Shown: one piece after another, positions 17,531 through 26,826 of the stretch
Numbering within the stretch: position 1 is the stretch's first letter
Layout: every line of letters begins with the position of its first letter
Source: Gammaproteobacteria bacterium
GTDB taxonomy: Bacteria > Pseudomonadota > Gammaproteobacteria > Steroidobacterales > Steroidobacteraceae
Direction of reading: 5' to 3'
Assembly: GCA_003164785.1 (NCBI GenBank)
Contig: PLUE01000016.1
Coordinates: 170,006-234,005 of the forward strand
Length of the DNA: 64,000 bases
Program-made: the position numbers and the translations under genes
The notes under the pieces: model-generated
What the model was told of the DNA's origin: nothing
Databases searched by the model: none
The model's input: the letters and a program-made list of their open reading frames with translations, nothing else

Positions 17531-18345
17531 CCAGCCGCCGCAGGACGGTGCTTCTGACCCGCTCCTGCGGCGGAACTCTGGCGGGGCACCGCGGCGATTT
17601 CCTGTTCCGTGAGGGCGCGCCATTCGCCCTTCGGAAGATCGCCCAGCCGTAGCGTGCCCACTGCCACCCTGACGAGGCGCAGGACCGAGGCATCGAACGC
17701 GGCCAACAAGCGACGTATCTGGCGGTTGCGGCCCTCTTCCAGCACGATCTCGAGCCATGCATTCCTGCCGCCCATCCGCAGACAGCGGGCGCTCCTGGCG
17801 CCGAGATGTTCGCCGTCGACGTGGACGCCGCGCTCGAGCGAGGCGAGAAAATCGTCATCCGGCAGCCTGTCGACCTGTACGTGATAAGTCTTCTCGGGAC
17901 CGGAGCCGGGATCCGTGACCCGGGCCGCCCATTCGGGATCATTGCTGAACAACAGCAGCCCCTCGCTCGCCTTGTCCAACCTCCCAACGGGCGCCAACCA
18001 GGGCAGGCCGGCACCCTCGAGACAACGATAAACCGTGTCGCGCGACTGCTCATCCTGGGCGGTCGTGACCAGGCCGCGCGGTTTGTTGAGCATGATGACG
18101 AGGCGCGTCGCAACCTGAGCTTCCCGCTGGTCGAATTCGAGTCGGTCCACGCCCTGTCGTACGGGAAACTCAGGGTCCCGTACGACGGTGCCGTTCACGC
18201 TCACCCGGCCGTCGAGGACCCAGCGAGCCGCCTGGGTGCGTGATCCGATTCCCAGCTTCGAGAGCACGCGCGCCACGCCATGGCGCGCTACGTTGAGGTT
18301 TCGACGCACGGCGGGGGGCTTCGTTGGCGGTTCGGTGGGCGGCAT
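17527..18345 (-). CDS. RsuA/RluB-family rRNA pseudouridine synthase
   Basis: This 272-residue enzyme has an N-terminal S4 RNA-binding domain (RVLSKLGIGSRTQAARWVLDG) and the RsuA/RluB/RluE/RluF catalytic domain, with the aspartate in VGRLDKASEGLLLFSND. Other marks are MLNKPRGLVTT, EKTYHVQVD and EGRNRQIRRL. It isomerises a uridine in rRNA. Which site (16S or a 23S position) cannot be set from this alone. A basic start and an Ala/Gly-rich tail flank the core. It is a single housekeeping gene. Confidence 0.85.
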   Translation of the reverse strand: MPPTEPPTKPPAVRRNLNVARHGVARVLSKLGIGSRTQAARWVLDGRVSVNGTVVRDPEFPVRQGVDRLEFDQREAQVATRLVIMLNKPRGLVTTAQDEQSRDTVYRCLEGAGLPWLAPVGRLDKASEGLLLFSNDPEWAARVTDPGSGPEKTYHVQVDRLPDDDFLASLERGVHVDGEHLGARSARCLRMGGRNAWLEIVLEEGRNRQIRRLLAAFDASVLRLVRVAVGTLRLGDLPKGEWRALTEQEIAAVPRQSSAAGAGQKHRPAAAG

Positions 18346-18441
18346 GGAAGGACTCTAGCGCCAATGGGGACGAGTGCGTGCTTTATGGCGTTGCGGTAAC
18401 GTACGCGGGTATGGCTCGGGCGGACAAGGAGAAGCCGGTTG

Positions 18442-20313
18442 ATGCGCGATAGAGGGATGTTATCGGTAGGGATGCCGGCGATGCTGGCCATGCTCGTCGT
18501 GCTGGCGCCGCTGCCGGCGGCAGCCGCGACCAAGTGCGAGATCAGTAAAATCGCGGATCTCCCTGCCACGATGCTCGATCGAAGGCCGATCGTGACGGCG
18601 AAGATCAATGGCGTGGATGCCATGTTCATCGCGGACAGCGGCGCGTTCTACAGCATGATCAGCCCTGCCGCCGCCACGGAATTCAGCCTGAAAACCTACC
18701 CGGCACCGTATGGCTTGAGGGTGACCGGAATGGGCGGCCAGGCCGATGTCACGGTGACACGGGTCAAGACCTTCACCTTGGCCGGCGTCCCCATACCGAA
18801 CATCGAGTTCCTCGTGGGCGGGAGCGAGGTCGGCAGCGGCAGCGTGGGCGTTCTGGGTCAGAACGTCTTCAGCATCGGCGACGTCGAGTACGACCTGGCC
18901 AACGGCGTCATCCGCTTGATCCACGAGGATGATTGCCGGAAGGTCAATCTGGCCTATTGGGTCGGGGCCGGCGCGCCCTATTCGGTGATGGACATTCAGA
19001 CGACGACGCCCATGAGCCGCCATACCCTCGGCAGCGCAATCGTCAATGGACTCAAGATCCGGGTCCTGTTCGACACCGGCGCCTACGCCTCGGTGCTGTC
19101 GAAGCGTGCGGCCGAACGAGCGGGCATCGACATGAATGCCCCGGGGGTGACCTATGCCGGATACTCGAGCGGCATCGGGCGGGAGCAGGTGAAGACCTGG
19201 ATCGTTCCGGTCGCGAGCTTCAAAATCGGCGACGAGGAGATTCGCAACACCCACCTGCGTATCGGCGAGACGGTCACGGATATCGCCGACATGCTCATCG
19301 GCACCGATTTTTTCCTGTCGCACCACCTCTACGTGGCCAGCAAGCAGCATCGGCTTTTCTTCACCTACAACGGGGGCCCGGTTTTCAACCTGGCTTCGAA
19401 TGCGGCGCCCAAACCCGGGTCGGGGCCGACGCCAGCGGCGGATGCGCCCGGGTCTGATGCCGCCGGGCCCGATGCAGCGCCGCCGGCGGTCTCCGCGGGC
19501 GACGCGGGAGGACCAATCGGGCCCGGTGAGCCGAAGGACGCCGCCGAGTTCAGCCGGCGAGGCACCGCGTTCGCCGGGCGCCGTGACTTCGAGCATGCGC
19601 TGGCGGACCTGACCCGCGCCTGCAAACTGGCGCCTACCGTACCCGACTATTTTTACGAACGTGGCATCGCGTACCGGGACAGTCGGCAGCCGCAGCCCGC
19701 GAGGGGGGATTTCGACCGGGTAATCGAACTCGAGCCCGAGCACGTACCCGCGCGGCTGGCGAGAGCGGAATTGCGGTTCGCTGCACACGACGTGGCAGGC
19801 GCGCTGGAGGATCTTGATGCCGCGGACCGGTTCGCCGCGAAGGAGGCGAATGCGCGATTGCGCATGGCGGCCGTCTATTTCGGCGCCGATCGACTGCCGC
19901 AGGCCATCAATCAGTTGGATTCCTGGCTGGCGGCCCATGCCGCGGATGCCGGGGTGCCGGGCGCGTTGCGTGAGCGCTGCGCGGCCAGGGCGCTGGCGGG
20001 ACAGGATCTGTCCAAGGCTCTCGACGACTGCAACGGGGCTCTGAAACGCACCTCGAAAGATGACCCGGCGCAGGCGCATATTTTGAGTGATCGAGGACTG
20101 GTGCGGCTACGGCTCGGCGATTACGACAAGTCGATGGTCGATTACCAAGAGTCGCTCAAACGGCTCCCGAAGAATCCCTGGGCGCTCTATGGTCTCGGCG
20201 CCGACGAGAAGCGGCGCGGTAAGATCGCCGATGCGGACAGCGACATGGCCGCCGCCGCGGCGTTGTGGCCGCCGATCGGGGAGGCCTTCGCCAAGCACGG
20301 CATCAATCCATGA
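18442..20313 (+). CDS. Exported retroviral-type aspartyl protease repeat protein with TPR domain
   Basis: This 623-residue protein has a signal peptide (hydrophobic to PAAAA, about residue 29) and two clan-AA aspartyl-protease-like halves. The catalytic-type triads are ADSGAFYS (Asp65-Ser-Gly) and FDTGAYAS (Asp211-Thr-Gly), the latter with IGTDFF downstream. A Pro/Ala linker near residues 320-360 leads to TPR-like repeats (e.g. ALADLTRACKLAPTVPDYFYERG, DYDKSMVDYQESLKRLP). AAGGAG lies 10 nt before the ATG. It is probably periplasmic. The first half has DSG in place of DTG, still a permitted variant. Substrate unknown. Confidence 0.78.
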   Translation: MRDRGMLSVGMPAMLAMLVVLAPLPAAAATKCEISKIADLPATMLDRRPIVTAKINGVDAMFIADSGAFYSMISPAAATEFSLKTYPAPYGLRVTGMGGQADVTVTRVKTFTLAGVPIPNIEFLVGGSEVGSGSVGVLGQNVFSIGDVEYDLANGVIRLIHEDDCRKVNLAYWVGAGAPYSVMDIQTTTPMSRHTLGSAIVNGLKIRVLFDTGAYASVLSKRAAERAGIDMNAPGVTYAGYSSGIGREQVKTWIVPVASFKIGDEEIRNTHLRIGETVTDIADMLIGTDFFLSHHLYVASKQHRLFFTYNGGPVFNLASNAAPKPGSGPTPAADAPGSDAAGPDAAPPAVSAGDAGGPIGPGEPKDAAEFSRRGTAFAGRRDFEHALADLTRACKLAPTVPDYFYERGIAYRDSRQPQPARGDFDRVIELEPEHVPARLARAELRFAAHDVAGALEDLDAADRFAAKEANARLRMAAVYFGADRLPQAINQLDSWLAAHAADAGVPGALRERCAARALAGQDLSKALDDCNGALKRTSKDDPAQAHILSDRGLVRLRLGDYDKSMVDYQESLKRLPKNPWALYGLGADEKRRGKIADADSDMAAAAALWPPIGEAFAKHGINP

Positions 20314-20342
20314 GCTGAGGACCCGGCCCATGAGCCGCAGAC

Positions 20343-21803
20343 TCACGCGGCGGCGAGCTTGCTGGCATCGGCCCAGTTGCCATGAAGCGCCGGGCGCATT
20401 CGGAACGGCAGCTTGGCCCTGGCCAGCGGGCCGTCGGCGATGCGCTGGGCATCGAATATCGCCAGATCCGAATAATTGGTGACCAGGTTGTCGAGCACGG
20501 CGATCAGGTAACCGTCGCCCTCGGGCGCATTCGGGCCTCGGGGGATGAAACAGGGTTCCTGAACGATGGTCTGTGGTCCCGCCCACCATGTCGTTTGTTG
20601 GTCGTTGGTGAAATTGATGTGTGTGATGCAGTTCATGATGAGTCCCGAGGCGCGTCCGCCCGGTCCCTCGAAGGGCTTTTCGCGATCCGATACCAGCAAC
20701 CAGCCGTGACGGTGGGATTGCGAGGCGTAGCGGTCGTCGATGCGCGGAAATTCGCCGAACAAGTCCGTGAGGCGCTCGACCTTGTCGAAGGAGTCATTCG
20801 GCGAGGCCATGTCGACCGTCCAGCGCGTGAGGAAGCTCTGGGACTCCATCGGCTTGAACGGCGCGCCGTGCCAGTCCGGGAAAAACGGAAACATATTGTT
20901 CTTGGCCACCGGCGTATCGAAATACACCTTGGTGCCGTCGTTGAACGCGTTCATGACGTGACTGGCGAAAACGGTGGGCGCCTTGAACCAGCGCATGGCG
21001 CCGGCGTCGCCGTGTCGAGGCAGCACGCCCAGGTAGACGGGCAGGGTGGTGTCGAAGCCGAAGTGGGGCAGCCCCGCCTTCAAGCGATCCCAGCTGCTGG
21101 TGATCGGAACGACATGGAACACCGCGTAATCCTGCGTCAGCCCGAAGTCGTGCATCATGCAGTAATACGGCGCCTCGAAGAACGTTTCCTGAACGAGTTC
21201 GCCGGTCGGACTAATCTCCATGTAATGGCAGTCGCGCGTCAAGACCCCCTTCGCGGCATAGCCGAAGGCGCACAGGTTGCCCGTGACGGGATCGATCTTC
21301 GGATGGGCGCAAAAGGTTTCTCCTTTCATCTTCCCGGCAAAGTCGGTGTAGCCGTAGGTCTCAAGCGTCATGGGATCCATCAGAAGTGCAGGGCTGTCCT
21401 CCTTCATCGCGAACAGCTTGCCGGCGTGCACGAGCACGTTGGTGTTCGCCGTGCCGCGGATCCTCCCCTTCACCGATTCGTGGTCGGTGAGCGGATTTCG
21501 ATATGCACCGAACAGGGCGCGGCGCGCCTCGCGCTCGAGTTTCCACTTGTCCGTCTGGGCGAACCTCTGTTTGAAATGAATCCTGCCGTTCTCGAAATGG
21601 AACAACGCAACCATGCCGTCACCGTTGAAGAATTGGTCGGTTTCGAACACGGGCGCATATTGCTGATCCGGATGAACACGGTGGTAGGTGCCGTTCAGTT
21701 GCGGCGGCACTTCACCGTCGATCTCGAGGTCGTGGATGTCGCCCTCGAATCGCAGGGGACGCAGTGTGCCGGTGAATCCCGGTGTCTTTGGGTAGTTGGC
21801 CAT
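20343..21803 (-). CDS. Lignostilbene alpha,beta-dioxygenase (carotenoid cleavage oxygenase family)
   Basis: This 486-residue seven-bladed-propeller oxygenase should cleave the central double bond of a 4-hydroxystilbene with O2, giving two aromatic aldehydes. The four Fe(II) histidines are visible at 167 (FCAHPKID), 218 (MMHDFGLT), 282 (ASHVMNAF) and 474 (ALHGNW). The phenol-contacting residues I recall for NOV1/LsdA, Phe59, Tyr101 and Lys134, fall at exactly those numbers (QFFN, GAYRNP, FAMKED). That favours lignostilbene over carotenoid substrates. There is no signal peptide. A LysR gene on the same strand lies 94 nt upstream, and a GMC/DUF3237 operon that could supply stilbenes is divergent beyond it. 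Confidence 0.88.
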   Translation of the reverse strand: MANYPKTPGFTGTLRPLRFEGDIHDLEIDGEVPPQLNGTYHRVHPDQQYAPVFETDQFFNGDGMVALFHFENGRIHFKQRFAQTDKWKLEREARRALFGAYRNPLTDHESVKGRIRGTANTNVLVHAGKLFAMKEDSPALLMDPMTLETYGYTDFAGKMKGETFCAHPKIDPVTGNLCAFGYAAKGVLTRDCHYMEISPTGELVQETFFEAPYYCMMHDFGLTQDYAVFHVVPITSSWDRLKAGLPHFGFDTTLPVYLGVLPRHGDAGAMRWFKAPTVFASHVMNAFNDGTKVYFDTPVAKNNMFPFFPDWHGAPFKPMESQSFLTRWTVDMASPNDSFDKVERLTDLFGEFPRIDDRYASQSHRHGWLLVSDREKPFEGPGGRASGLIMNCITHINFTNDQQTTWWAGPQTIVQEPCFIPRGPNAPEGDGYLIAVLDNLVTNYSDLAIFDAQRIADGPLARAKLPFRMRPALHGNWADASKLAAA

Positions 21804-21897
21804 GTCGCCATCTTCCGCTCGTTCGAGGGGTTGTCTATCACGAGCAGGAGCGGCGATTCGCTGCAGAGTGAACTGCCGCGTTCCTGACGGCGGAGGG

Positions 21898-22824
21898 CTA
21901 CATCTCGCCGCGGCTGAGGCGGACGATCAAGTCGCGAAACCAGGCGTGCGCCGGATCGGTTTCATGGCGTTTGTGCCACAGGAGAAGTTCGTGCAGCGGC
22001 TCGGTCTCGACCGGCAACGGGAACGTCTTGAGCGTCATCGTGGCGGCACCCATCTGCGCGATGCGCTCCGGCAGCGTGGCGACCAGGCGCGTGCCCGGCA
22101 GGACCAGCGGTAGATGCAACAGGCTGGGAACCGTGATGTGCACGGAGATGTCGATGCCAAGCAGGCGGCGAACCAACTGCTCGGTGGATACCGTGGAGCC
22201 GTTGGGTCTGGCAAATACATGCGGCAACGAAAAATATTGCTCCGCCGACAGGGTGTCGCCGACAGTCGGATGGTTGCGATCCACGGCACAGATCCAGCGG
22301 ACCGGGCGCAGACGCGTGCGGTGCAAGGTCTCGGGGAAGGCGCGCAGATCGAACAGCCGCAGGCTGTCCATGCACAGACATAGATCCGCGTCGCCATATT
22401 CCAGCCGCGACAGGGCGCTCTGCGTGATGAGCTCGATGTTGATGCGGATGCCCGGAGCGTCGGTCGAGACCCGCTCGAGGATGGCCGGCAGCAACCCGGG
22501 GACCGCTTCCTCGGACAAAATGAGCGTGAATTCGCGCTGCGTGGTCGCGGCGGTGAAGCTGGGTTGGGAACCCAATGTGGTCTGAATCAGCAGCAGCGCC
22601 TCGCGCACGGGGTCGACTAACGACTGACCGCGCGGAGAGAGCTCCATTTCGCGGCCGACGCGCACCAATAGCGGATCGCCGAAGTAGTCCCGCAACCGGT
22701 GGAGCGCCGCGCTCATGGCGGGCTGGGATACGAAAACCCTTTCCGCGGCGCGCGTGATGTTCTTCTCGCGCAGCAACATGTCAAGCGCAATCAAGAGATT
22801 CAGATCGAAACGGTGGAATTGCAT
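21898..22824 (-). CDS. LysR-family regulator (NodD-like)
   Basis: This 308-residue LysR regulator starts [15 protein letters not shown], the usual NodD/SyrM-like beginning, with the helix-turn-helix [18 protein letters not shown]. The effector domain follows ([19 protein letters not shown]). The start is placed at this ATG rather than a longer frame with a Pro-rich leader. It lies upstream of the lignostilbene dioxygenase on the same strand and divergent from the ALDH-GMC-DUF3237 operon, so it probably controls one or both. The inducer is presumably an aromatic intermediate. Confidence 0.82.
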   Translation of the reverse strand: MQFHRFDLNLLIALDMLLREKNITRAAERVFVSQPAMSAALHRLRDYFGDPLLVRVGREMELSPRGQSLVDPVREALLLIQTTLGSQPSFTAATTQREFTLILSEEAVPGLLPAILERVSTDAPGIRINIELITQSALSRLEYGDADLCLCMDSLRLFDLRAFPETLHRTRLRPVRWICAVDRNHPTVGDTLSAEQYFSLPHVFARPNGSTVSTEQLVRRLLGIDISVHITVPSLLHLPLVLPGTRLVATLPERIAQMGAATMTLKTFPLPVETEPLHELLLWHKRHETDPAHAWFRDLIVRLSRGEM

Positions 22825-23117
22825 GCACGTTACTGGGTGAAGCGACAGGTAGATTTTACCAGATTGCGCCCGCGGCATTTTTGGTTGCGCTTTGGGTGGA
22901 GGGGGTATTCCCCCAAGGTCGAGCATGAAAGCTGCGCCGGATGCCATATGCTGGTGGGGCGGCCGGTGTTCCTCCCCCCGAATGCCCGACCCGCCGAGAA
23001 AGCCGGCTCGAGACGCCCAACGCGACCGTTCGCGCTTATCATGTCGGTCCCCGCTCCAGGCAGCGTGGTGATGCGGATGCAGTTTTTTCTTGCGATCATT
23101 AGAGGGGCGATTGGCCT
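22825..23117. promoter_or_regulatory. Divergent control region between LysR and the ALDH operon
   Basis: 293 bp without a gene, expected to hold promoters for both directions and LysR sites. A short hairpin (GGGGG-TATT-CCCCC, 22901-22914) is visible. I could not pick out a convincing T-N11-A LysR box or -35/-10 pair. Confidence 0.4.
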
Positions 23118-24617
23118 ATGAATGCCGTATTGATTTCTGACGAATTGAACGCCAAGGCGCGCGCGTTTACGCAACGTCCGCGCGAATTGCTGATTGGCGG
23201 TTCCTGGCGACCTGCCCATTCGGGCGAGACTTTCGAGGTGATCGACCCGGCCAACGGCGAGGTGTTCGCGCATGCGGCGGCGGGCGACGCGGCCGACATC
23301 GACGATGCGGTCAAGGCCGCCCGCGGGGCATTCGAGGGCGCCTGGGGCATGTCCATGCCCGGATTCCGGGCCCGGCTGCTGTTGAAGCTCGCCGACCTGA
23401 TCGAGGCCAACGGCGACGAATTGGGTCTGCTCGAGACGCTCGACAATGGCATGCCGTGGCGCATGGCACGCATGGCGGCGACCTTCGGCGCGGCCGAGAG
23501 TTTGCGCTATCACGCGGGCTGGGCCACGAAGATCGGTGGCGAGACCATCAATCTGAGCGTTCCCGGGGAGTGGCATGCGTACACGCTGCGTGAACCGGTG
23601 GGCGTGGTCGGCCAAATCGTCCCCTGGAATTTTCCGTTCGTGATGGCGGTCGCGAAGATCGCGGCCGCGCTGACCGTCGGCTGCACCGTGGTGTTGAAGC
23701 CCGCCGAGCAGACTCCCTTGAGCGCGATCCGGTTGGGCGAACTGATCCTGCAGGCCGGCTTTCCGCCGGGCGTGGTCAACATCGTGACGGGCCTCGGCCA
23801 GACGGCGGGCCGCGCATTGGTGGCACACCCCGACGTCAACAAGATCGCCTTCACCGGCTCGACGCCGGTGGGCAAGGAAATTTTGCGTGCCTGCGCCGGG
23901 AATCTGAAGCGGGTGACGCTCGAACTCGGCGGCAAATCACCGGTGGTGATCTTTCCCGACGCGGATTTGGGCCCAGCCACGGAAGTGGCGGCACGCGGCA
24001 TCTTCATGAATACCGGCCAGGTGTGCGCGGCGGGCTCGAGATTGTTCGTGCACGAAAAGGTATTCGACCAGGTGGTCGACGGTGTGGTCGCGAAGGCCAA
24101 AGCACTCAAACTCGGCGCCGGCATCGATGCGGCCACCGACTTGGGTCCGGTGGTCTCCGACAAGCAGCGGATGCGGGTCAACGGCTACATTCGCGCCGGC
24201 ATCGAGGGCGGTGCGCGCGTCCTGACCGGCGGCGGCGAAGTGGCCGGCCCCGGCTACTTTGTTCAGCCCACGGTGCTCGCCGACACCACGGCCAACATGA
24301 CCGTGGTGAGGGAAGAGATCTTCGGGCCGGTGCTGTGTGCGATGAAGTTTTCCGATACGGACGTCGATGCGATCGCCCGGATGGCGAACGACACCGAGTA
24401 CGGTCTCGCCGCCAGCATCTGGACGCGGGACATCACCGTCGCGCATCGCCTGGCGAAACGCATCAAGGCCGGCTCCGTGCGAATCAACACGGCGGGCTCG
24501 GTGGATGCGGCGATGCCGCTCGGCGGCTTCAAGCAGTCGGGATGGGGCCGCGAGAACGGGCGCGAAGGGACCGAGATCTACACCGAGGTGAAGTCGGTCA
24601 CCGTCGGATTGACCTGA
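23118..24617 (+). CDS. NAD(P)-dependent aldehyde dehydrogenase
   Basis: This 499-residue ALDH has the catalytic Cys in NTGQVCAAGSR, the general-base Glu in LELGGKSP, the WNFPF cofactor strand (IVPWNFPF), and the C-terminal QSGWGRENGREG. It resembles phenylacetaldehyde/betaine-aldehyde-type enzymes. It is the first gene of a very tight operon: 11 nt to a GMC oxidase and overlapping genes onward. GMC enzymes make aldehydes, so oxidation of that aldehyde to the acid is the obvious role. The exact aromatic substrate is unproven. Confidence 0.85.
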   Translation: MNAVLISDELNAKARAFTQRPRELLIGGSWRPAHSGETFEVIDPANGEVFAHAAAGDAADIDDAVKAARGAFEGAWGMSMPGFRARLLLKLADLIEANGDELGLLETLDNGMPWRMARMAATFGAAESLRYHAGWATKIGGETINLSVPGEWHAYTLREPVGVVGQIVPWNFPFVMAVAKIAAALTVGCTVVLKPAEQTPLSAIRLGELILQAGFPPGVVNIVTGLGQTAGRALVAHPDVNKIAFTGSTPVGKEILRACAGNLKRVTLELGGKSPVVIFPDADLGPATEVAARGIFMNTGQVCAAGSRLFVHEKVFDQVVDGVVAKAKALKLGAGIDAATDLGPVVSDKQRMRVNGYIRAGIEGGARVLTGGGEVAGPGYFVQPTVLADTTANMTVVREEIFGPVLCAMKFSDTDVDAIARMANDTEYGLAASIWTRDITVAHRLAKRIKAGSVRINTAGSVDAAMPLGGFKQSGWGRENGREGTEIYTEVKSVTVGLT

Positions 24618-24628
24618 AGGCCCTGGGG

Positions 24629-26317
24629 ATGAACTCGACCTCTTTCGACTACGTGATCGTCGGTGCGGGTTCGGCGGGCTGCGTTCTGGCCAATCGGCTG
24701 AGTGCGGATCCGGGCCTGCGCGTGCTCCTGATCGAGGCCGGCGGTTCCGACGATCGATTCCTCATCAAGATGCCTCTCGGGTTCCTGCGGGCGCTGTTCG
24801 ATCCCTCGTTGACTTGGGGATACTCCAGCGAGCCCGAACCGACCTTGGGTGGCCGGGTGGTGTGGCTGCCGCGCGGCAAGGTGCTGGGCGGCTCATCGTC
24901 GATCAACGGCATGTTCTACATGCGCGGCCATTCGGGGGACTTCGACGGATGGGCGGCGATGGGTTGCGCCGGCTGGAGCTATGCCGAAGTATTGCCGTAT
25001 TTCAAACGCATGGAGACCAGTTGGCGGGGCGCAAATCGCTGGCACGGCGCGGAAGGCCCCTTGAGGGTCATGCCCATCGATACGCGCCGCCTCATGCATA
25101 CGCCGCTGATGGACAGTGCCGTGGCAGCCGGTTTCGCGACCACCGAGGACATCCACGGCGCGGTGGAGGAGGGGTTCTCGCGCGGCGAGATCACAGTCGA
25201 TGCGCGCGGCCGCCGCGCGAGCACGTCCCGCGCGTATCTCAAGCCGGTGTTGGGACGACCGAATCTGACGGTCGTGAGCGGAGCATTGGTGACGAAGGTC
25301 GTCATCGAGAACGGACGAGCCACCGGCATCGAGTATCGATCGGGCAATGCCCCGGCGTCTGTGGAGACGGCCCGCGCCGAGCGGGAAGTGATCTTGAGCG
25401 GCGGCGCCTTCAATTCTCCGCAACTGTTGATGCTGTCGGGTGTCGGTCCCGCGGAGCAACTGCGCGCCCTCGGCATCGACGTGCGGGCTGACCTGCCCGG
25501 TGTTGGCCGGAACCTGTCGGAGCACGCACGAGTACCGGTCGAATTCGCGACGAAGGGCGACATTTCGTTCCTCAACGAATTGCGCGCCGACCGGGTGGCG
25601 CGTTCGGTGGTGCAGTGGACCGTGCTGGGGAGCGGGGTGTTCGCCACACAGATCAACAGTTGCAACATCGTACTGCGAACCGACCCCCGTCTGGCGCAGC
25701 CCGACGTGCAATTGATGAGCAATCCCGTGCGCATGGACGCCAAGATCTGGTGGCCGCTCTTCGGCGCCCGCCAGGAACATCGGGTCACCGCCGATGCGGT
25801 GGTGCTGCATCCCGAATCGCGCGGCCATGTGACGCTGCGTTCGGCGAATCCCGTTGACAAGCCGCGCATCCAGTTGAACATACTCGCGACGGATGGCGAC
25901 ATGGCGACCGCGCGCCGCGGAGTCCGCCTCGCGCGGCGCATCTACGCAACGGCGCCCCAGTCGGCGCTCATCGATCGTGAAATATCGCCGGGCTTGGCCG
26001 TTCAGTCCGATGCCGATCTCGATGCGTATATCCGTGCCCGGGCCGGTGTGACCCAGCATCCGGTGGGTACTTGCACCATGGGCGTGGGTCCCGACGCGGT
26101 GCTGGATCCACAACTGCGCGTGCGCGGCGTCGCCGGGCTGCGCGTGGTGGACGCATCCATCATGCCCACGGTTCCCGGCGGCAATACCAATGCCGCGGTC
26201 ATCATGATCGCCGAAAAAGCCGCGGATATGATCCTCGGCCGAACCTTGCCACCCGATACCGGGCGTCCCGATGCCGCGCGACGCGCAGCCATCGTACCCG
26301 AACTGATGGAGAGTTGA
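24629..26317 (+). CDS. GMC-family oxidoreductase (candidate PhcC/PhcD/HpvZ-like)
   Basis: This 562-residue FAD enzyme has GAGSAG at residues 12-17, GKVLGGSSSINGMFYMRG, QHPVGTCTMG with the active-site His, and PGGNTNAAVIMIAEKAAD. It is second in the operon, after the ALDH. Its stop shares one base with the ATG of the DUF3237 gene. In SYK-6 GMC enzymes of this class oxidise the gamma-CH2OH of phenylcoumaran dimers or of the beta-ether product. The C-terminus is about 20 residues longer than its sister at 26823. Substrate is inferred from neighbours only. Confidence 0.83.
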   Translation: MNSTSFDYVIVGAGSAGCVLANRLSADPGLRVLLIEAGGSDDRFLIKMPLGFLRALFDPSLTWGYSSEPEPTLGGRVVWLPRGKVLGGSSSINGMFYMRGHSGDFDGWAAMGCAGWSYAEVLPYFKRMETSWRGANRWHGAEGPLRVMPIDTRRLMHTPLMDSAVAAGFATTEDIHGAVEEGFSRGEITVDARGRRASTSRAYLKPVLGRPNLTVVSGALVTKVVIENGRATGIEYRSGNAPASVETARAEREVILSGGAFNSPQLLMLSGVGPAEQLRALGIDVRADLPGVGRNLSEHARVPVEFATKGDISFLNELRADRVARSVVQWTVLGSGVFATQINSCNIVLRTDPRLAQPDVQLMSNPVRMDAKIWWPLFGARQEHRVTADAVVLHPESRGHVTLRSANPVDKPRIQLNILATDGDMATARRGVRLARRIYATAPQSALIDREISPGLAVQSDADLDAYIRARAGVTQHPVGTCTMGVGPDAVLDPQLRVRGVAGLRVVDASIMPTVPGGNTNAAVIMIAEKAADMILGRTLPPDTGRPDAARRAAIVPELMES

Positions 26318-26826
26318 TGTCGACTTCCTCGATGAACGGGACCCCGGCACACACGCTGGTGTTGCAGCACGCGTTCGATATCCGGATCGATTTTCACCAA
26401 CGCCTGGTCTTCGATCCGATGCCGGGCGGGCAACGTGCGGCGTATACCTCCGTCAAGAGCGGCACCGTGTCGGGGCCGCTGCTGAACGGCAAGGTATTGG
26501 ACTTCAGCGGGGCCGATTGGCCCATCGTGCGCAGCGACGGCGTGGTGGAGTTGAACGCGCACTACGTGCTCGAGGCGGATGATGGCGCGCATATCTACAT
26601 CCGGAATCTGGGTTATGTCTATGGGCCCCGGTCGGAAGCCGACGCGAAGCGCGCGCCCGTCAATCCTGCCACGAACGGCTACTTCCGTTGCACCCCCTAC
26701 TTTCGCGCACCGGAAGGTCCGCATGATTGGCTCAATCGTACGGTCGTCGTCGGCGGCGGCGAGCGTCACACCGCCGTCGGCGCGGCGCCGGACCACACCT
26801 TGTTCCGCTACTACGCCCTCGTATGA
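26317..26826 (+). CDS. DUF3237 protein, candidate PhcF/PhcG-like decarboxylase
   Basis: This 169-residue DUF3237 protein has the family pattern VKSGTVSGPLLNGKVLDFSG, DWPIVRSDGVVELNAHY, YIRNLGYVYGP, and YFRCTPYFRAPEGPHDWLN. The fold is a small beta barrel with no evident cofactor site. As I recall, PhcF and PhcG, which decarboxylate the phenylcoumaran diacid to a stilbene in SYK-6, belong here. Its position between two GMC oxidases in overlapping genes, near an ALDH and a lignostilbene dioxygenase, supports that role. The family also contains uncharacterised members in other pathways, so function is a hypothesis. A second copy is at 41058. Confidence 0.75.
   Translation: MSTSSMNGTPAHTLVLQHAFDIRIDFHQRLVFDPMPGGQRAAYTSVKSGTVSGPLLNGKVLDFSGADWPIVRSDGVVELNAHYVLEADDGAHIYIRNLGYVYGPRSEADAKRAPVNPATNGYFRCTPYFRAPEGPHDWLNRTVVVGGGERHTAVGAAPDHTLFRYYALV

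Noticed and set aside
18460..20079. Long minus-strand frame opposite the aspartyl-protease gene
   Set aside because: The plus-strand protein has a signal peptide, catalytic motifs and TPRs; the minus frame has none.
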